From: Seramator thermalis
Lineage (GTDB): Bacteria; Bacteroidota; Bacteroidia; Bacteroidales; Dysgonomonadaceae
Length of the DNA stretch: 64,000 bases
Assembly: GCF_004138125.1 (NCBI RefSeq)
Contig: NZ_RXHS01000001.1
Coordinates: forward strand, 310,001-374,000
Direction: 5' to 3'
Below the pieces are notes generated by a model, which made no database searches, was not told where the DNA came from, and worked only from the letters and a program-made list of their open reading frames with translations. The position numbers and the translations under genes are program-made. Of this stretch, positions 43,214 through 51,639 are shown piece after piece (positions within the stretch are counted from its first letter, which is position 1; each line of letters begins with the position of its first letter).

Positions 43214-44514
43214 ACGCTTTGATACCGGGTTAAGTAACTGATTGCTTCCGACGATGCCGAACCGGCCGATAGAATGGAATCGGGGATATCCATCGGTCCA
43301 GATGCCGTGCCGGCAACAAAAACCCCGTCGATACTGGTTTTGGCCGGACTGCCCAACAAATCTTGTTGCGCCACAAACTGCAGCGGATCGAGTTTGAGCG
43401 AATTGCCGTCGAATATTTTTCCTGCCGAAGGATTAGATTTTACACCCACCGAAAGCACTACCATATCGTGTTCGGCTTCCTTCACCACCCCTTCGGCTAT
43501 ATCTTCGTAACGCAGAATAAGATTTCCGTTTTCTTTCTCGGTGATTTTGCCGATTTTTCCTTTCACAAAATTCACGCCCATTCCTTCGGCTTGCCGGTAA
43601 AATTCTTCGAATCCCTTGCCGAAGGCTCGAATGTCGATATAATAAATGGTAATATCTGCCATTGGTAAAGCACCCATCAGCAATTGCGCCTGCTTCATGG
43701 AGTACATGCAGCAAATTTGTGAGCAAATGGGGTTGCCGACGGTGTTGTCGCGCGAACCGGTGCAAAGTACATAAGCGATGCGGTCGGGCACTTTGCCGTC
43801 GCCCGGTCGCAAAATGGTATTGTAGGGTCGTGTCGGAGCAATTTCGCGTTCCATCTGCATGGAAGTAATCACGTTCTTGTATTGACCGTATCCGAATCGC
43901 GGTATCTCGAGCGGATCAAAAAGATTGAAGCCTGTGGCGAGAATGACCGTTTTGACGTGAAGCTCATAGTATTCCGTTTCCATCGTAAAATCGATGCAGT
44001 GGGTAGGACAGGCTTTTTCGCAAGCGCCACACAGCGTACAGTTTTCGATATCGATGACCGCCGCTTTGGGATTGGCAATGCTGAATGGAATAAAAGCCGC
44101 CTTGCGACCGATGAGCCCGAATTGATATTCGTCCCGAACACTCACAGGGCAGGCTTTTTCGCACAGTTGACATGCCGTGCAGTCTTCCACTCTTACATAA
44201 CGTGGTTTTTTCGTGATTTGTGCAACGAAATCGTTGTCGCCTTTTTTTGCGATATGGGTTACCTCGCTTTCCGTGAAAACGGTAATATTTTTATGACGAG
44301 CTATTTCCGATACTTTTGGAGTCGTGATGCAAGCGGCACAATCGAGGGTCGGGAAAACCTTGCTCAACAAAATCATTTTCCCGCCAAGCGAGTGATCTTT
44401 TTCTACCAGCAGCACCTTGTAGCCGGTATTTGCAAGATTGATGGCAGCTTCACCTCCTGCAATTCCTGCGCCGATTACCAAAGCATCGTACTCGATAATT
44501 TTTCTGTCTTCCAT
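43210..44514 (-). CDS. QmoA/HdrA-like FAD and iron-sulfur oxidoreductase
   Basis: 434 residues, a shorter HdrA relative. It opens with a Rossmann FAD site (VIGAGIAGGEAAINLANTGY) and keeps LDCAACIT. It carries two internal ferredoxin motifs (CTACQLCEKACP and CTLCGACEKACP) inserted before the second flavin half, the order seen in QmoA. Like QmoA it lacks the N-terminal HdrA domain. Its start codon shares one base with the stop of the MvhD-like gene, implying fixed stoichiometry. The partner and donor are not known. Confidence 0.88.
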   Translation of the reverse strand: MEDRKIIEYDALVIGAGIAGGEAAINLANTGYKVLLVEKDHSLGGKMILLSKVFPTLDCAACITTPKVSEIARHKNITVFTESEVTHIAKKGDNDFVAQITKKPRYVRVEDCTACQLCEKACPVSVRDEYQFGLIGRKAAFIPFSIANPKAAVIDIENCTLCGACEKACPTHCIDFTMETEYYELHVKTVILATGFNLFDPLEIPRFGYGQYKNVITSMQMEREIAPTRPYNTILRPGDGKVPDRIAYVLCTGSRDNTVGNPICSQICCMYSMKQAQLLMGALPMADITIYYIDIRAFGKGFEEFYRQAEGMGVNFVKGKIGKITEKENGNLILRYEDIAEGVVKEAEHDMVVLSVGVKSNPSAGKIFDGNSLKLDPLQFVAQQDLLGSPAKTSIDGVFVAGTASGPMDIPDSILSAGSASSEAISYLTRYQSV

Positions 44515-44930
44515 TAATTATTGTTTGAATGGATGGTTTTTATCAGATAATCGTTGAAACTGCGCATTTGCTTCACAAAGGCCTCACTGCAAACCGAGCA
44601 TAGGGCTGCCATGCGTAGACGCGCAGGATCGATTTCCTTCTCTTTCATTTTTTCGTGTGTCATCGCCACGATGTTTCCGGTTTTTTCGGTACACGATTCG
44701 CCGAAAATGCAATCGGTGCCGTCGGCTGCGATGAAAACTCCGTCGAAGCCTTTTTCATAGGCATGCATAATCCACGACGGTTTGATGCCGCTCGAACACG
44801 GAACCGTGATGGTATAAACCGTAGGCGGATAGTGCAGCTTGAGCAATCCCGCCATGTCGATGGCGGGATCCGAAATCTTTTCTGTGGAAAATACGAGTAT
44901 CTTCGCGTTCTTTTTGAAGGAATCCGACAT
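44514..44930 (-). CDS. MvhD/FlpD-like electron-transfer subunit
   Basis: 138 residues matching the hydrogenase delta-subunit family that in methanogens links a hydrogenase or formate dehydrogenase to HdrA through a 2Fe-2S cluster. Conserved cysteines occur in VPCSSGIKPSW, GTDCIFGESC and ALCSVCSEAF. No hydrogenase or formate dehydrogenase gene is nearby, so here it probably connects the HdrA-like proteins to another donor. It lies 28 bases downstream of the tusA start. Confidence 0.88.
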   Translation of the reverse strand: MSDSFKKNAKILVFSTEKISDPAIDMAGLLKLHYPPTVYTITVPCSSGIKPSWIMHAYEKGFDGVFIAADGTDCIFGESCTEKTGNIVAMTHEKMKEKEIDPARLRMAALCSVCSEAFVKQMRSFNDYLIKTIHSNNN

Positions 44931-44958
44931 TTCGAAACAGTTTTTTTCGATGTTGGGG

Positions 44959-45210
44959 TTATTTTTTTCTCAGATAAACTTTGAAATATCCGTTCTCGTC
45001 AATCGATCCGAGAAATTCGTGCCCTTGTTTGGTGCACCATTTCGGGATATCTATTTTTGTGCCTTCGTCAGCCGACAATACTTCCATCACATCTCCCACA
45101 TTTATGGTTCCGATGGCTTTTTTTGCTTCCAAAAGCGGTCCCGGACAGGCAGTCCCGCGTGCATCAACCGATTTGGCTACTTTCAATCCTTTCAATTCTT
45201 CTGTTGTCAT
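44959..45210 (-). CDS. tusA: TusA family sulfur carrier
   Basis: 83 residues. The SVDARGTACPGPLLEAKKAI motif places the persulfide-carrying Cys22 in the canonical CPxP. TusA proteins pass sulfane sulfur between enzymes, either for tRNA thiolation or in sulfur oxidation. Its place between a DsrE2-like gene and Hdr-like genes is the arrangement associated with dissimilatory or detoxifying sulfur trafficking, not tRNA modification. The linkage is inference. Confidence 0.93.
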   Translation of the reverse strand: MTTEELKGLKVAKSVDARGTACPGPLLEAKKAIGTINVGDVMEVLSADEGTKIDIPKWCTKQGHEFLGSIDENGYFKVYLRKK

Positions 45211-45291
45211 GATGTTTGTTTTTTATGGTTTCCCCTTTTAGTCGAGGAAACGAGGTGAATATTTAATGTGAATATTTTTTTTGGGAAACGG

Positions 45292-45858
45292 TCAAATAAA
45301 CCATTGCATGCTGCTTTCGCCTGCATCGGCAACGAAAGTGGTTGCTCCGGCAAAACGGAGATTGGGGTAATCGATCATTTCTTCTTTCTTGAAGCCCATC
45401 AGGTGCATCGACATTTCGCACACCGTGATTTCGATTCCGAGCTCCGCTGCTTCCTTGAACATTTCGTCGAGCGACATTACGCCTTGTTTTTTCATCAGAC
45501 TTTTGATCATCACGGGTCCCATTCCACACATGTTGAGTCTGGAAAGTTTCAGTTTGTTGCGTCCTTTGGGAAGCATGAATCCGAACATTTTCGAAATAAA
45601 ATCTTTTCCTTTGGCTTTCTTTTTGGGATCGCGCAAAGCCGCCAATGCCCAAAACGAAAAAAACAGTTTCACTTGTGTGTCCATAGCCGCGGCAGCCAGC
45701 GAGATGATCATTCCGGCCAATATTTTATCCATATCGCCCGAAACAATGGCGATGGACAATTGATCTTTTCGCGAATTTTCCATTCGTGAGGTTTGTGCTT
45801 TCAGGGTTTCGAGTTCCGCCAAAAGCTTTTCCATGCTTATTTCTCCCGATTCTTCCAT
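45292..45858 (-). CDS. DsrE/F-like (DsrE2-type) persulfide-handling protein
   Basis: About 188 residues from the ATG at 45858 (MEESGEISMEKLLAELETLK). A longer open frame upstream would run through the palindrome and the promoter of the regulator and is rejected. After a coiled N-terminal helix comes the DsrE fold with hydrophobic IAIVSGDMDKILAGMIISLAA. Candidate sulfur-binding cysteines are in RLNMCGMGP and EITVCEMSMHLMG, as in DsrE2. Such proteins exchange persulfide with TusA, the next gene (81-base gap). It is the first gene of the seven-gene operon. Confidence 0.88.
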   Translation of the reverse strand: MEESGEISMEKLLAELETLKAQTSRMENSRKDQLSIAIVSGDMDKILAGMIISLAAAAMDTQVKLFFSFWALAALRDPKKKAKGKDFISKMFGFMLPKGRNKLKLSRLNMCGMGPVMIKSLMKKQGVMSLDEMFKEAAELGIEITVCEMSMHLMGFKKEEMIDYPNLRFAGATTFVADAGESSMQWFI

Positions 45859-45891
45859 GTTGTTGATTTTTTGTAAATGAATACAATGCGA

Positions 45892-45913
45892 AATAAGGAA
45901 ATATTTCCTTATT
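45892..45913. promoter_or_regulatory. Perfect 22-bp palindrome upstream of the dsrE2 operon
   Basis: The half-site is AATAAGGAAAT and the second half is its exact reverse complement, with no spacer. The site sits 33 bases before the dsrE2 ATG and is a strong candidate operator for the operon. Its sequence differs from the CRP-like site 38 bases away, so a second regulator (perhaps the operon's winged-helix protein) may bind it. Confidence 0.6.
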
Positions 45914-45948
45914 AAATTCTTTTTATCACGTGCAGAATCATACAATAT

Positions 45949-45981
45949 TTTGTGATATGTATCACTTTTTAGATATCTTTG
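45949..45981 (+). promoter_or_regulatory. Promoter of the Crp/Fnr gene with overlapping CRP-type site
   Basis: TTTG (45949-45952) and TATCTTTG (45974-45981) are 21 bases apart, a good Bacteroidetes promoter. A TGTGA-TATGTA-TCACT dyad (45951-45966) covers the spacer, the usual position for repression. The predicted start lies at or just after the annotated ATG. Confidence 0.6.
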
Positions 45982-45985
45982 TCGT

Positions 45986-46663
45986 ATGAAGAACGAATGC
46001 CTCAATTGCGCCTGCGTCATGAAATCGATGCAGTCGCTCAAAAGCTGTCAGTTGGAACAGCTCGAAAGTAATCATGCCGTAGTGCAATTTCGGAAAGGTG
46101 ATCCCATCATCAAACAGGGAATGTTTTCGACCAACGTTGTTTTTCTGAAAAGCGGGTTGGTCAAAATTCACATCACGGGCCCTTATCACGAACAGATCGT
46201 GCGTTTGGCCAAAGCGCCTACTTATTTGGGTTTGCCAACCACAATCGGCGATAAAATCAATCAATATTCCGTTACGGCAGTGCAGGATTCCGAAGTTTGC
46301 TTTATCGATCTGAACATCTTTAAGCGCGTATTGGAAGAAAACAAAGACTTTTCGTCCCATATCATTCTCGAGTTATGCAAAAGCGAACTCGAAAGCTATC
46401 GCAGATGTGCCAACCGCACTCAAAAGCAAACGCGAGGCAATTTGGCTGATGTTTTGCTCGATTTGTCGGAAAACGTTTTCGAGTCGGCTGAATTCGTCTT
46501 GCCCATTTCTCAATCGGATATAGGCAATCTGGTTGATGCCAGTCGCGAAAGCGTGAACAGACTTCTATCCGAACTGATGAACGATGGAATCATCCGCATG
46601 GAAGGAAGGAAAATAGAGATTTTGAACAAATCTTCGCTGCAATTGATTTCTCAAAACGGATAA
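45986..46663 (+). CDS. Crp/Fnr family transcriptional regulator
   Basis: 225 residues with an N-terminal cyclic-nucleotide-binding-like beta-roll (QFRKGDPIIKQGMFSTNVVFLKSGLVKI). A dimer helix follows, then a C-terminal winged helix (ISQSDIGNLVDASRESVNRLLSELMNDG). A CxxCxC cluster (Cys5, Cys8, Cys10) at the extreme N-terminus recalls FeS- or redox-sensing FNR types. The predicted promoter leaves almost no leader before this ATG, so translation might start at the ATG at 46019, which would remove the cysteines. It is divergent from the sulfur/Hdr operon and probably controls it. Confidence 0.9.
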   Translation: MKNECLNCACVMKSMQSLKSCQLEQLESNHAVVQFRKGDPIIKQGMFSTNVVFLKSGLVKIHITGPYHEQIVRLAKAPTYLGLPTTIGDKINQYSVTAVQDSEVCFIDLNIFKRVLEENKDFSSHIILELCKSELESYRRCANRTQKQTRGNLADVLLDLSENVFESAEFVLPISQSDIGNLVDASRESVNRLLSELMNDGIIRMEGRKIEILNKSSLQLISQNG

Positions 46664-46778
46664 AGTGGCGAACCTTCATTGTGATTGTGTGCCCATATGG
46701 ATGGAATTTCCCCATTCCCACACAATTTCCATCATACGATTTTTTTACCGGCCACAGCGCGGATTGAAAATTATCATG

Positions 46779-46786
46779 TATTTTTG
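46779..46786 (+). promoter_or_regulatory. Minus-7 element for the AlaX-like gene
   Basis: TATTTTTG matches TAnnTTTG and lies 19 bases before the ATG. No minus-33 box stands out. Confidence 0.45.
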
Positions 46787-46805
46787 CAGTCGATAAAAAA
46801 ATCGT

Positions 46806-47291
46806 ATGGATACGACTGAAGGCGAAAATAATTTGGACAAAAAGTTTCAGCGCGAATCGATTGCTCCCATGCACACGGCAGAACATATTCTGAACCAAAC
46901 AATGGTACGCATGTTTGGTTGTCCGCGCTCGCGTAATGCCCATATCGAACAGAAAAAGAGTAAGGCCGATTATCTGCTCCCGCAACCGCCAACCGACGAA
47001 CAGGTGAATGCCATCGAAACAGCCGTTAATGAAGTGATTGCACGCGATTTGCCCGTTACGGAAGAATTTATGTCAATGGAAGAAGCTTCTCATATTGTGG
47101 ATTTGTCGAAATTGCCGGCCGATGTTTCGCAAACATTGCGTATCATACGCATAGGCGATTATGATGCATGTGCCTGCAGCGGGCTGCACGTCAAACATAC
47201 ATCCGAAGTGGGACGATTCGAAATCATCAGCCACGATTACGCAGACGGGCGTTGGCGCGTACGTTTTAGGCTCAAAAACAATCACTTGTAA
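46806..47291 (+). CDS. AlaX-like trans-editing domain protein
   Basis: A free-standing relative of the alanyl/threonyl-tRNA synthetase second additional domain, 161 residues. The HTAEHIL motif supplies the two histidines of the zinc-dependent editing site, and CACSGLHVKHTSEVG supplies the Cys and third His. Such proteins hydrolyse mischarged tRNAs (for example Ser-tRNA-Ala). There is no synthetase catalytic core. The exact tRNA substrate is unknown. It is followed 42 bases later by mtgA on the same strand. Confidence 0.88.
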   Translation: MDTTEGENNLDKKFQRESIAPMHTAEHILNQTMVRMFGCPRSRNAHIEQKKSKADYLLPQPPTDEQVNAIETAVNEVIARDLPVTEEFMSMEEASHIVDLSKLPADVSQTLRIIRIGDYDACACSGLHVKHTSEVGRFEIISHDYADGRWRVRFRLKNNHL

Positions 47292-47333
47292 AAAAAGCTC
47301 CAACATCGCATCTTTTTATCGATTATTGTTGAC

Positions 47334-48035
47334 ATGAAAAAGATTTTTCGATTTATACGCAAAGTCATTCTGTGGTTTTTCATTTTATCGATTGGCGGGG
47401 TAATACTCTATCGTTTTTTCCCGGTCGTATTCACCCCTCTGATGGGCATAAGGATGGTTCAACAAATCGCCGAAGGAGAAAAACCGGTTTTTCATCACCA
47501 ATGGGTTTCTTACAACTATATATCGGATAATCTGAAACGGGCCGTAATTGCCTCGGAAGATCAGCGTTTTTTCGAACACAACGGATTCGACACCATCGAA
47601 ATTGAAAAAGCTCTGAAGGAAAACAAAAAACGAAAACGTCCTCGCGGTGCAAGCACCATTTCGCAACAAACGGCTAAAAATGTTTTTCTGTGGCCAAACT
47701 CATCTTGGGTGCGTAAAGGATTGGAAGCCTATTTCACGGTTCTGATCGAATTGATTTGGCCGAAAGAGCGAATTTTGGAAGTTTATCTCAACTGTATGGA
47801 AACCGGGAAAGGAATATATGGAGCCGAAGCCGTTGCCAACCAACATTTCAATACCACAGCCCAAAAGCTGACGGCTTCGCAGTCGGCTCTCATCGCAGCC
47901 ACACTGCCCAATCCCATTCGATACAATTCGGCAAAGCCATCGGCCTATATCTTGCGTCGCCAATCGCAGATAATGGCGCAAATGAGATATATCCAATTGC
48001 CCGACAAAAAGATTGCCGGGAAAAAATCAAAATAA
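47334..48035 (+). CDS. mtgA: Monofunctional peptidoglycan glycosyltransferase
   Basis: A GT51 enzyme that polymerises lipid II into glycan chains. 233 residues with one N-terminal transmembrane helix (about 12-30), then the family motifs [17 protein letters not shown] (the catalytic Glu in EDQ), [17 protein letters not shown], and [22 protein letters not shown]. No transpeptidase domain follows, so it is monofunctional. Its stop abuts the metF stop on the opposite strand with no gap. Confidence 0.95.
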   Translation: MKKIFRFIRKVILWFFILSIGGVILYRFFPVVFTPLMGIRMVQQIAEGEKPVFHHQWVSYNYISDNLKRAVIASEDQRFFEHNGFDTIEIEKALKENKKRKRPRGASTISQQTAKNVFLWPNSSWVRKGLEAYFTVLIELIWPKERILEVYLNCMETGKGIYGAEAVANQHFNTTAQKLTASQSALIAATLPNPIRYNSAKPSAYILRRQSQIMAQMRYIQLPDKKIAGKKSK

Positions 48036-48989
48036 TCAGTAGATTTCTTTTGCAACACGATACACACTCTCGGTGGCCATCAGCGAATAGAAATGAATGC
48101 TGGGCACCCCATGCCGAATCAGCTCCTTACACTGGGTGATGCACCACTCCACACCCACTTCCTTGGCTTCGTCATCCGTAGTACACTTGCGCAATTCCCT
48201 TGCCAAATCTTCGGGAATGTCCGAACGAAAAACCTTCGGTAAAACGGTCAACTGACTCATCAAGTGGATGGGTTTAATGCCGGGTATAATCGGGACAGTA
48301 ATTCCTGCAACTCGGCATCTATCGACGAAGTCGAAATATTTCTGATTGTCGAAAAACATTTGCGTTACCAAATATTCGGCACCATTATCCACTTTCATTT
48401 TTGTGTAATAGATTTCGGACTCCATGTTGGGTGATTCTTCGTGTTTTTCGGGATAACATGCCATACCGTACGAAAACGGATTTTCTGGCGCTTCAAACCG
48501 AGTCCCGTCATAGCCGATTCCCTTGTTGAAGTTGTTCACCTGAATTTGCAAATCGGTGGCATGTTCGTGGCTATCCATTTTTCGCTGTTCGATGTCGAGT
48601 TTGTTGGTATCACCACGCAGCAACAGCAAATCGGTAACGCCGAGAAACGACAGATCGATCAGGGCATATTCGGTTTCTTCTTTGGTGAAGCCTTTGGCAA
48701 TGAGGTGAGGCACCGCCATTATTCCGTATTTGTTTTGAATGGCAGCCGCAATGGCTACTGTGCCCGGACGTTTGCGAATATTAATTTTGCGGATAACCCC
48801 ATCATCGCCTTCCTTATAAATATTTTCGCTGTGATGTGTAGTTATGTTGATATATTTCGGGTCGAATTCCTTCAATCGGTCAATTGTCGTGAAAACATGT
48901 CGAATACTGTTTCCTTTGAGAGGAGGGAGCAACTCGAAGGAAAACGCCGTTTTCCCCGAATTTGAATTGATCAATTCCGAAACGCTCAT
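48036..48989 (-). CDS. metF: Methylenetetrahydrofolate reductase
   Basis: Reduces 5,10-methylene-THF to 5-methyl-THF with FADH2 for methionine synthesis. 317 residues, an E. coli MetF-type TIM barrel. It shows FSFELLPPLKGNS at the start, the folate/flavin segments NITTHHSE and LLLRGD, and VTQMFFDNQKYFDFVDRCR toward the end. It follows rseP by 11 bases and probably shares a transcript with dxr and rseP. Confidence 0.95.
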   Translation of the reverse strand: MSVSELINSNSGKTAFSFELLPPLKGNSIRHVFTTIDRLKEFDPKYINITTHHSENIYKEGDDGVIRKINIRKRPGTVAIAAAIQNKYGIMAVPHLIAKGFTKEETEYALIDLSFLGVTDLLLLRGDTNKLDIEQRKMDSHEHATDLQIQVNNFNKGIGYDGTRFEAPENPFSYGMACYPEKHEESPNMESEIYYTKMKVDNGAEYLVTQMFFDNQKYFDFVDRCRVAGITVPIIPGIKPIHLMSQLTVLPKVFRSDIPEDLARELRKCTTDDEAKEVGVEWCITQCKELIRHGVPSIHFYSLMATESVYRVAKEIY

Positions 48990-49000
48990 ATTTTTGACGA

Positions 49001-50323
49001 TTATTTAAAAATTGCTCTTATTATATCCATTCCGTTGGCATAGATCACAAGCCCCAACAATAAAACCATGCCGGCTATCTGTGCATATTCCATAAACTTC
49101 TCGCTCGGCTTGCGACGTGTGACAACTTCGTAAAGGAGAAACAACACATGTCCGCCATCCAATCCGGGGATAGGGAGTATATTCATAAAGGCAAGAATTA
49201 CCGAAAGAAAAGCGGTCATCATCCAGAATGCATGCCAGTTCCAAGTTGGCGGGAAAAGACTTCCGATTGCACCAAAACCGCCCAACGACGATGCTCCTTC
49301 CTTAGTAAATACGTATTGAAACTGATTTACATAATCCTTCAGCGTTTGAATACCCATTTTTATTCCGGCAGGAAATGATTCGAAAAATCCATATTCAAGC
49401 GTTACCGTTTGATAGACTTGCATTTCGTTTTTCGGATAAAAACCCAGATATCCGGCCGTATCCACTTTGGCAACGGTAGACTCCAAAATGCCTTTTCGGT
49501 AAAAATCGAGGGTAATCTCCTGATTTTTATATTTCGACAATTCTTCTCGAAAATCATTGAAGGTAGGAGTAATTACGCCATTGATCGCGACCAAACTGTC
49601 GCCGGACATCAAGCCGGCCTGTGCGGCTCCCGAATTGGGCTGAACATCATAAACAACTGTCGGCAGACGAAACGAGGCAAATCCCTGCTTGGACGACATC
49701 AATGTTTGCATGAAATTTTCAGGGATATCGATGGTAACTTCCCGGCCGTCGCGCAATACGGTAACTTGGCGCGCATCGGCTACATCGAGCAATGTGCTCA
49801 CTCCATATCGTTCCAATTCCTTTCCATCGGCTCTGAGCAGAATGTCTCCATCCTTAAATCCGGCCTGCTGTGCAGCTTGACTGAATTCCATTCCCATCGT
49901 GGCATTTTTCATCGGCAAATAGGTATCGTTCCAGGTGAAAAGCACCATCGAATAGATGAAAAAAGCAAGAATAAGATTGAACAAAACGCCTGCAATCATC
50001 ACCAGTAAACGCTGTCCTGCCGGTTTCGATCGGAATTCCCAAGGTTGTGCAGGTTGTTGCATTTGTTCCTTGTCCATCGATTCGTCTATCATTCCGGCTA
50101 TTTTAACATAACCTCCCAAGGGCAGCCAACCTATTCCGTATTCCGTTTCGCTGTTTTTGGGTTTGTATCGAAAAAGAGCGAACCAGGGATCGAAAAACAG
50201 ATAAAACTTTTCGACCCTTATTTTGAAAATTCGGGCAAACAGATAGTGCCCGAATTCGTGAAAAACGACGAGAATAGACAAACTTAATATTAATTGTAAT
50301 GCTCTGATTAAAAAAGTCTCCAT
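49001..50323 (-). CDS. rseP: Site-2 intramembrane metalloprotease RseP
   Basis: A membrane-embedded zinc protease that cleaves transmembrane anti-sigma factors or signal peptides. The active-site HEFGH is at residues 22-26 in the first helix and the second zinc ligand motif PIPGLDGGH is near 375. Two PDZ-like segments lie between (YDVQPNSGAAQAGLMSGDSL is clear, the first one is weak). The length of 440 residues is normal for Bacteroidetes. It lies between dxr and metF, an arrangement often seen for dxr-rseP. Confidence 0.95.
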   Translation of the reverse strand: METFLIRALQLILSLSILVVFHEFGHYLFARIFKIRVEKFYLFFDPWFALFRYKPKNSETEYGIGWLPLGGYVKIAGMIDESMDKEQMQQPAQPWEFRSKPAGQRLLVMIAGVLFNLILAFFIYSMVLFTWNDTYLPMKNATMGMEFSQAAQQAGFKDGDILLRADGKELERYGVSTLLDVADARQVTVLRDGREVTIDIPENFMQTLMSSKQGFASFRLPTVVYDVQPNSGAAQAGLMSGDSLVAINGVITPTFNDFREELSKYKNQEITLDFYRKGILESTVAKVDTAGYLGFYPKNEMQVYQTVTLEYGFFESFPAGIKMGIQTLKDYVNQFQYVFTKEGASSLGGFGAIGSLFPPTWNWHAFWMMTAFLSVILAFMNILPIPGLDGGHVLFLLYEVVTRRKPSEKFMEYAQIAGMVLLLGLVIYANGMDIIRAIFK

Positions 50324-50347
50324 GTAAATATTAATGAGTTGAGTTGT

Positions 50348-51517
50348 TTATTTTATTCGTTTTATCAATTCAGTTGCCACCATTCGGGCTTCGGCATCGG
50401 TTGCAAAGTAGTCGTCGAGCGAAGGCGACTCCAAAAACGAAACTTTTTGCATGGTGTATTCGATGACGTCGCTCATCGGCAAAAATCCGATTTCTTCGCG
50501 CAAAAACGAAGCCACTGCTATTTCGTTTGCAGCATTCATGATGCACGGCATATTTCCCGCTTTAGCCACAGATTCGTACGCAAAAGTAAGATTTCGGAAC
50601 TTGTCGGTATCGGGTTTCTCAAACGTCAAACTGCCCAAAGTCGCAAAATCCAAAGGCTGTATGTTCAGATTCAACCTTTCGGGATATGAGAGTGCATACT
50701 GTATGGGCAATCGCATGTCGGGTTGACCGAGTTGGGCGATCACCGAAGTATCTTCGAATTGCACCATCGAATGAATGACAGATTGCGGATGCACCACGAT
50801 TTCGATTTGCGAGGGAGTCACATCAAACAGCCATCTGGCTTCGATCATCTCAAACCCCTTGTTCATCAACGTGGCCGAATCAATCGTAACTTTCGCCCCC
50901 ATATTCCAATTGGGATGGGCAAGTGCCTGAGTCTTGGTCACTTTTTTCAATTCGTCCACCGAATAGCCACGAAAAGGGCCACCCGATGCAGTGAGGATTA
51001 TCTTTGAAATGGCATTGTTGCCTTCGCCATTCAGACACTGAAAGATGGCCGAATGTTCGGAATCTACCGGCAAAATAGGTGTTCGATAATGAAGAGCCAG
51101 TTCGGTAATCAGTTCGCCGGCAACCACCAGCGTTTCCTTATTGGCCAAAGCGATGGTCTTTCCGGCCTTGATGGCTTCTATCGTCGGTTTCAATCCCGAA
51201 AAGCCGACCATCGCCGTCAGCACAATGTCGATAGGTTGGCTCTGCACGACTTGAGCAATCGCTTCACTCCCACTCCACACCTTCATCGGCAAATCAGCCA
51301 AAGCCTCCTTCACGAAAGCATACTTTGCCTCATTGGCAATCACCACCATTTCGGGGCGAAAGCGACGAGCTTGTTCCACCAGCAATTCGGCATGATTGTT
51401 GGCCGTGAGTGCATACACCTCGAACCGGTCGGGATGTTGCGAAATCACGTCGAGTGCCTGCGTACCGATGGATCCTGTGGAACCGAGTATGGCGATGGAT
51501 CTTTTTTTATCTTCCAT
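50348..51517 (-). CDS. dxr: 1-deoxy-D-xylulose 5-phosphate reductoisomerase
   Basis: The second step of the MEP isoprenoid pathway: DXP to MEP with NADPH and a divalent metal. About 389 residues from the ATG at 51517, which opens MEDKKRSIAILGSTGSIGTQ, the canonical NADPH motif. An upstream ATG would add 35 residues and cross the promoter element at 51545-51552. Metal and substrate motifs VDSEHSAIFQCL, LTASGGPFRG and HPNWNMGAKVTIDSATLMNKG are complete. It heads the dxr-rseP-metF transcript. Confidence 0.97.
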   Translation of the reverse strand: MEDKKRSIAILGSTGSIGTQALDVISQHPDRFEVYALTANNHAELLVEQARRFRPEMVVIANEAKYAFVKEALADLPMKVWSGSEAIAQVVQSQPIDIVLTAMVGFSGLKPTIEAIKAGKTIALANKETLVVAGELITELALHYRTPILPVDSEHSAIFQCLNGEGNNAISKIILTASGGPFRGYSVDELKKVTKTQALAHPNWNMGAKVTIDSATLMNKGFEMIEARWLFDVTPSQIEIVVHPQSVIHSMVQFEDTSVIAQLGQPDMRLPIQYALSYPERLNLNIQPLDFATLGSLTFEKPDTDKFRNLTFAYESVAKAGNMPCIMNAANEIAVASFLREEIGFLPMSDVIEYTMQKVSFLESPSLDDYFATDAEARMVATELIKRIK

Positions 51518-51544
51518 GAGCAAAGGGTTGTCCTTTAAACCGTG

Positions 51545-51552
51545 CAAAGGTA
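51545..51552 (-). promoter_or_regulatory. Minus-7 promoter element of dxr
   Basis: TACCTTTG on the minus strand fits TAnnTTTG, 28 bases before the preferred dxr ATG. It argues against the longer start. Confidence 0.5.
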
Positions 51553-51639
51553 CATGATAATTTTTAATCCACATACCCACTGAATAAAATTTCAATTCTA
51601 ACCATTCTGAAAATGTTTCCAATGAGGAGGTTATGGGTT

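Noticed and set aside
45859-46041. Upstream extension of the DsrE2-like reading frame
   Set aside because: It would translate through the 22-bp palindrome and the divergent promoter, and its residues lack DsrE similarity.
40148-48989. Moorella-type MetF-HdrABC-MvhD electron-bifurcating complex, because metF lies near HdrA- and MvhD-like genes
   Set aside because: metF belongs to the dxr-rseP-metF transcript, is separated from the Hdr-like operon by three genes on the opposite strand, and is the E. coli type. fhs is 33 kb away. Nothing else of the Wood-Ljungdahl pathway is present.
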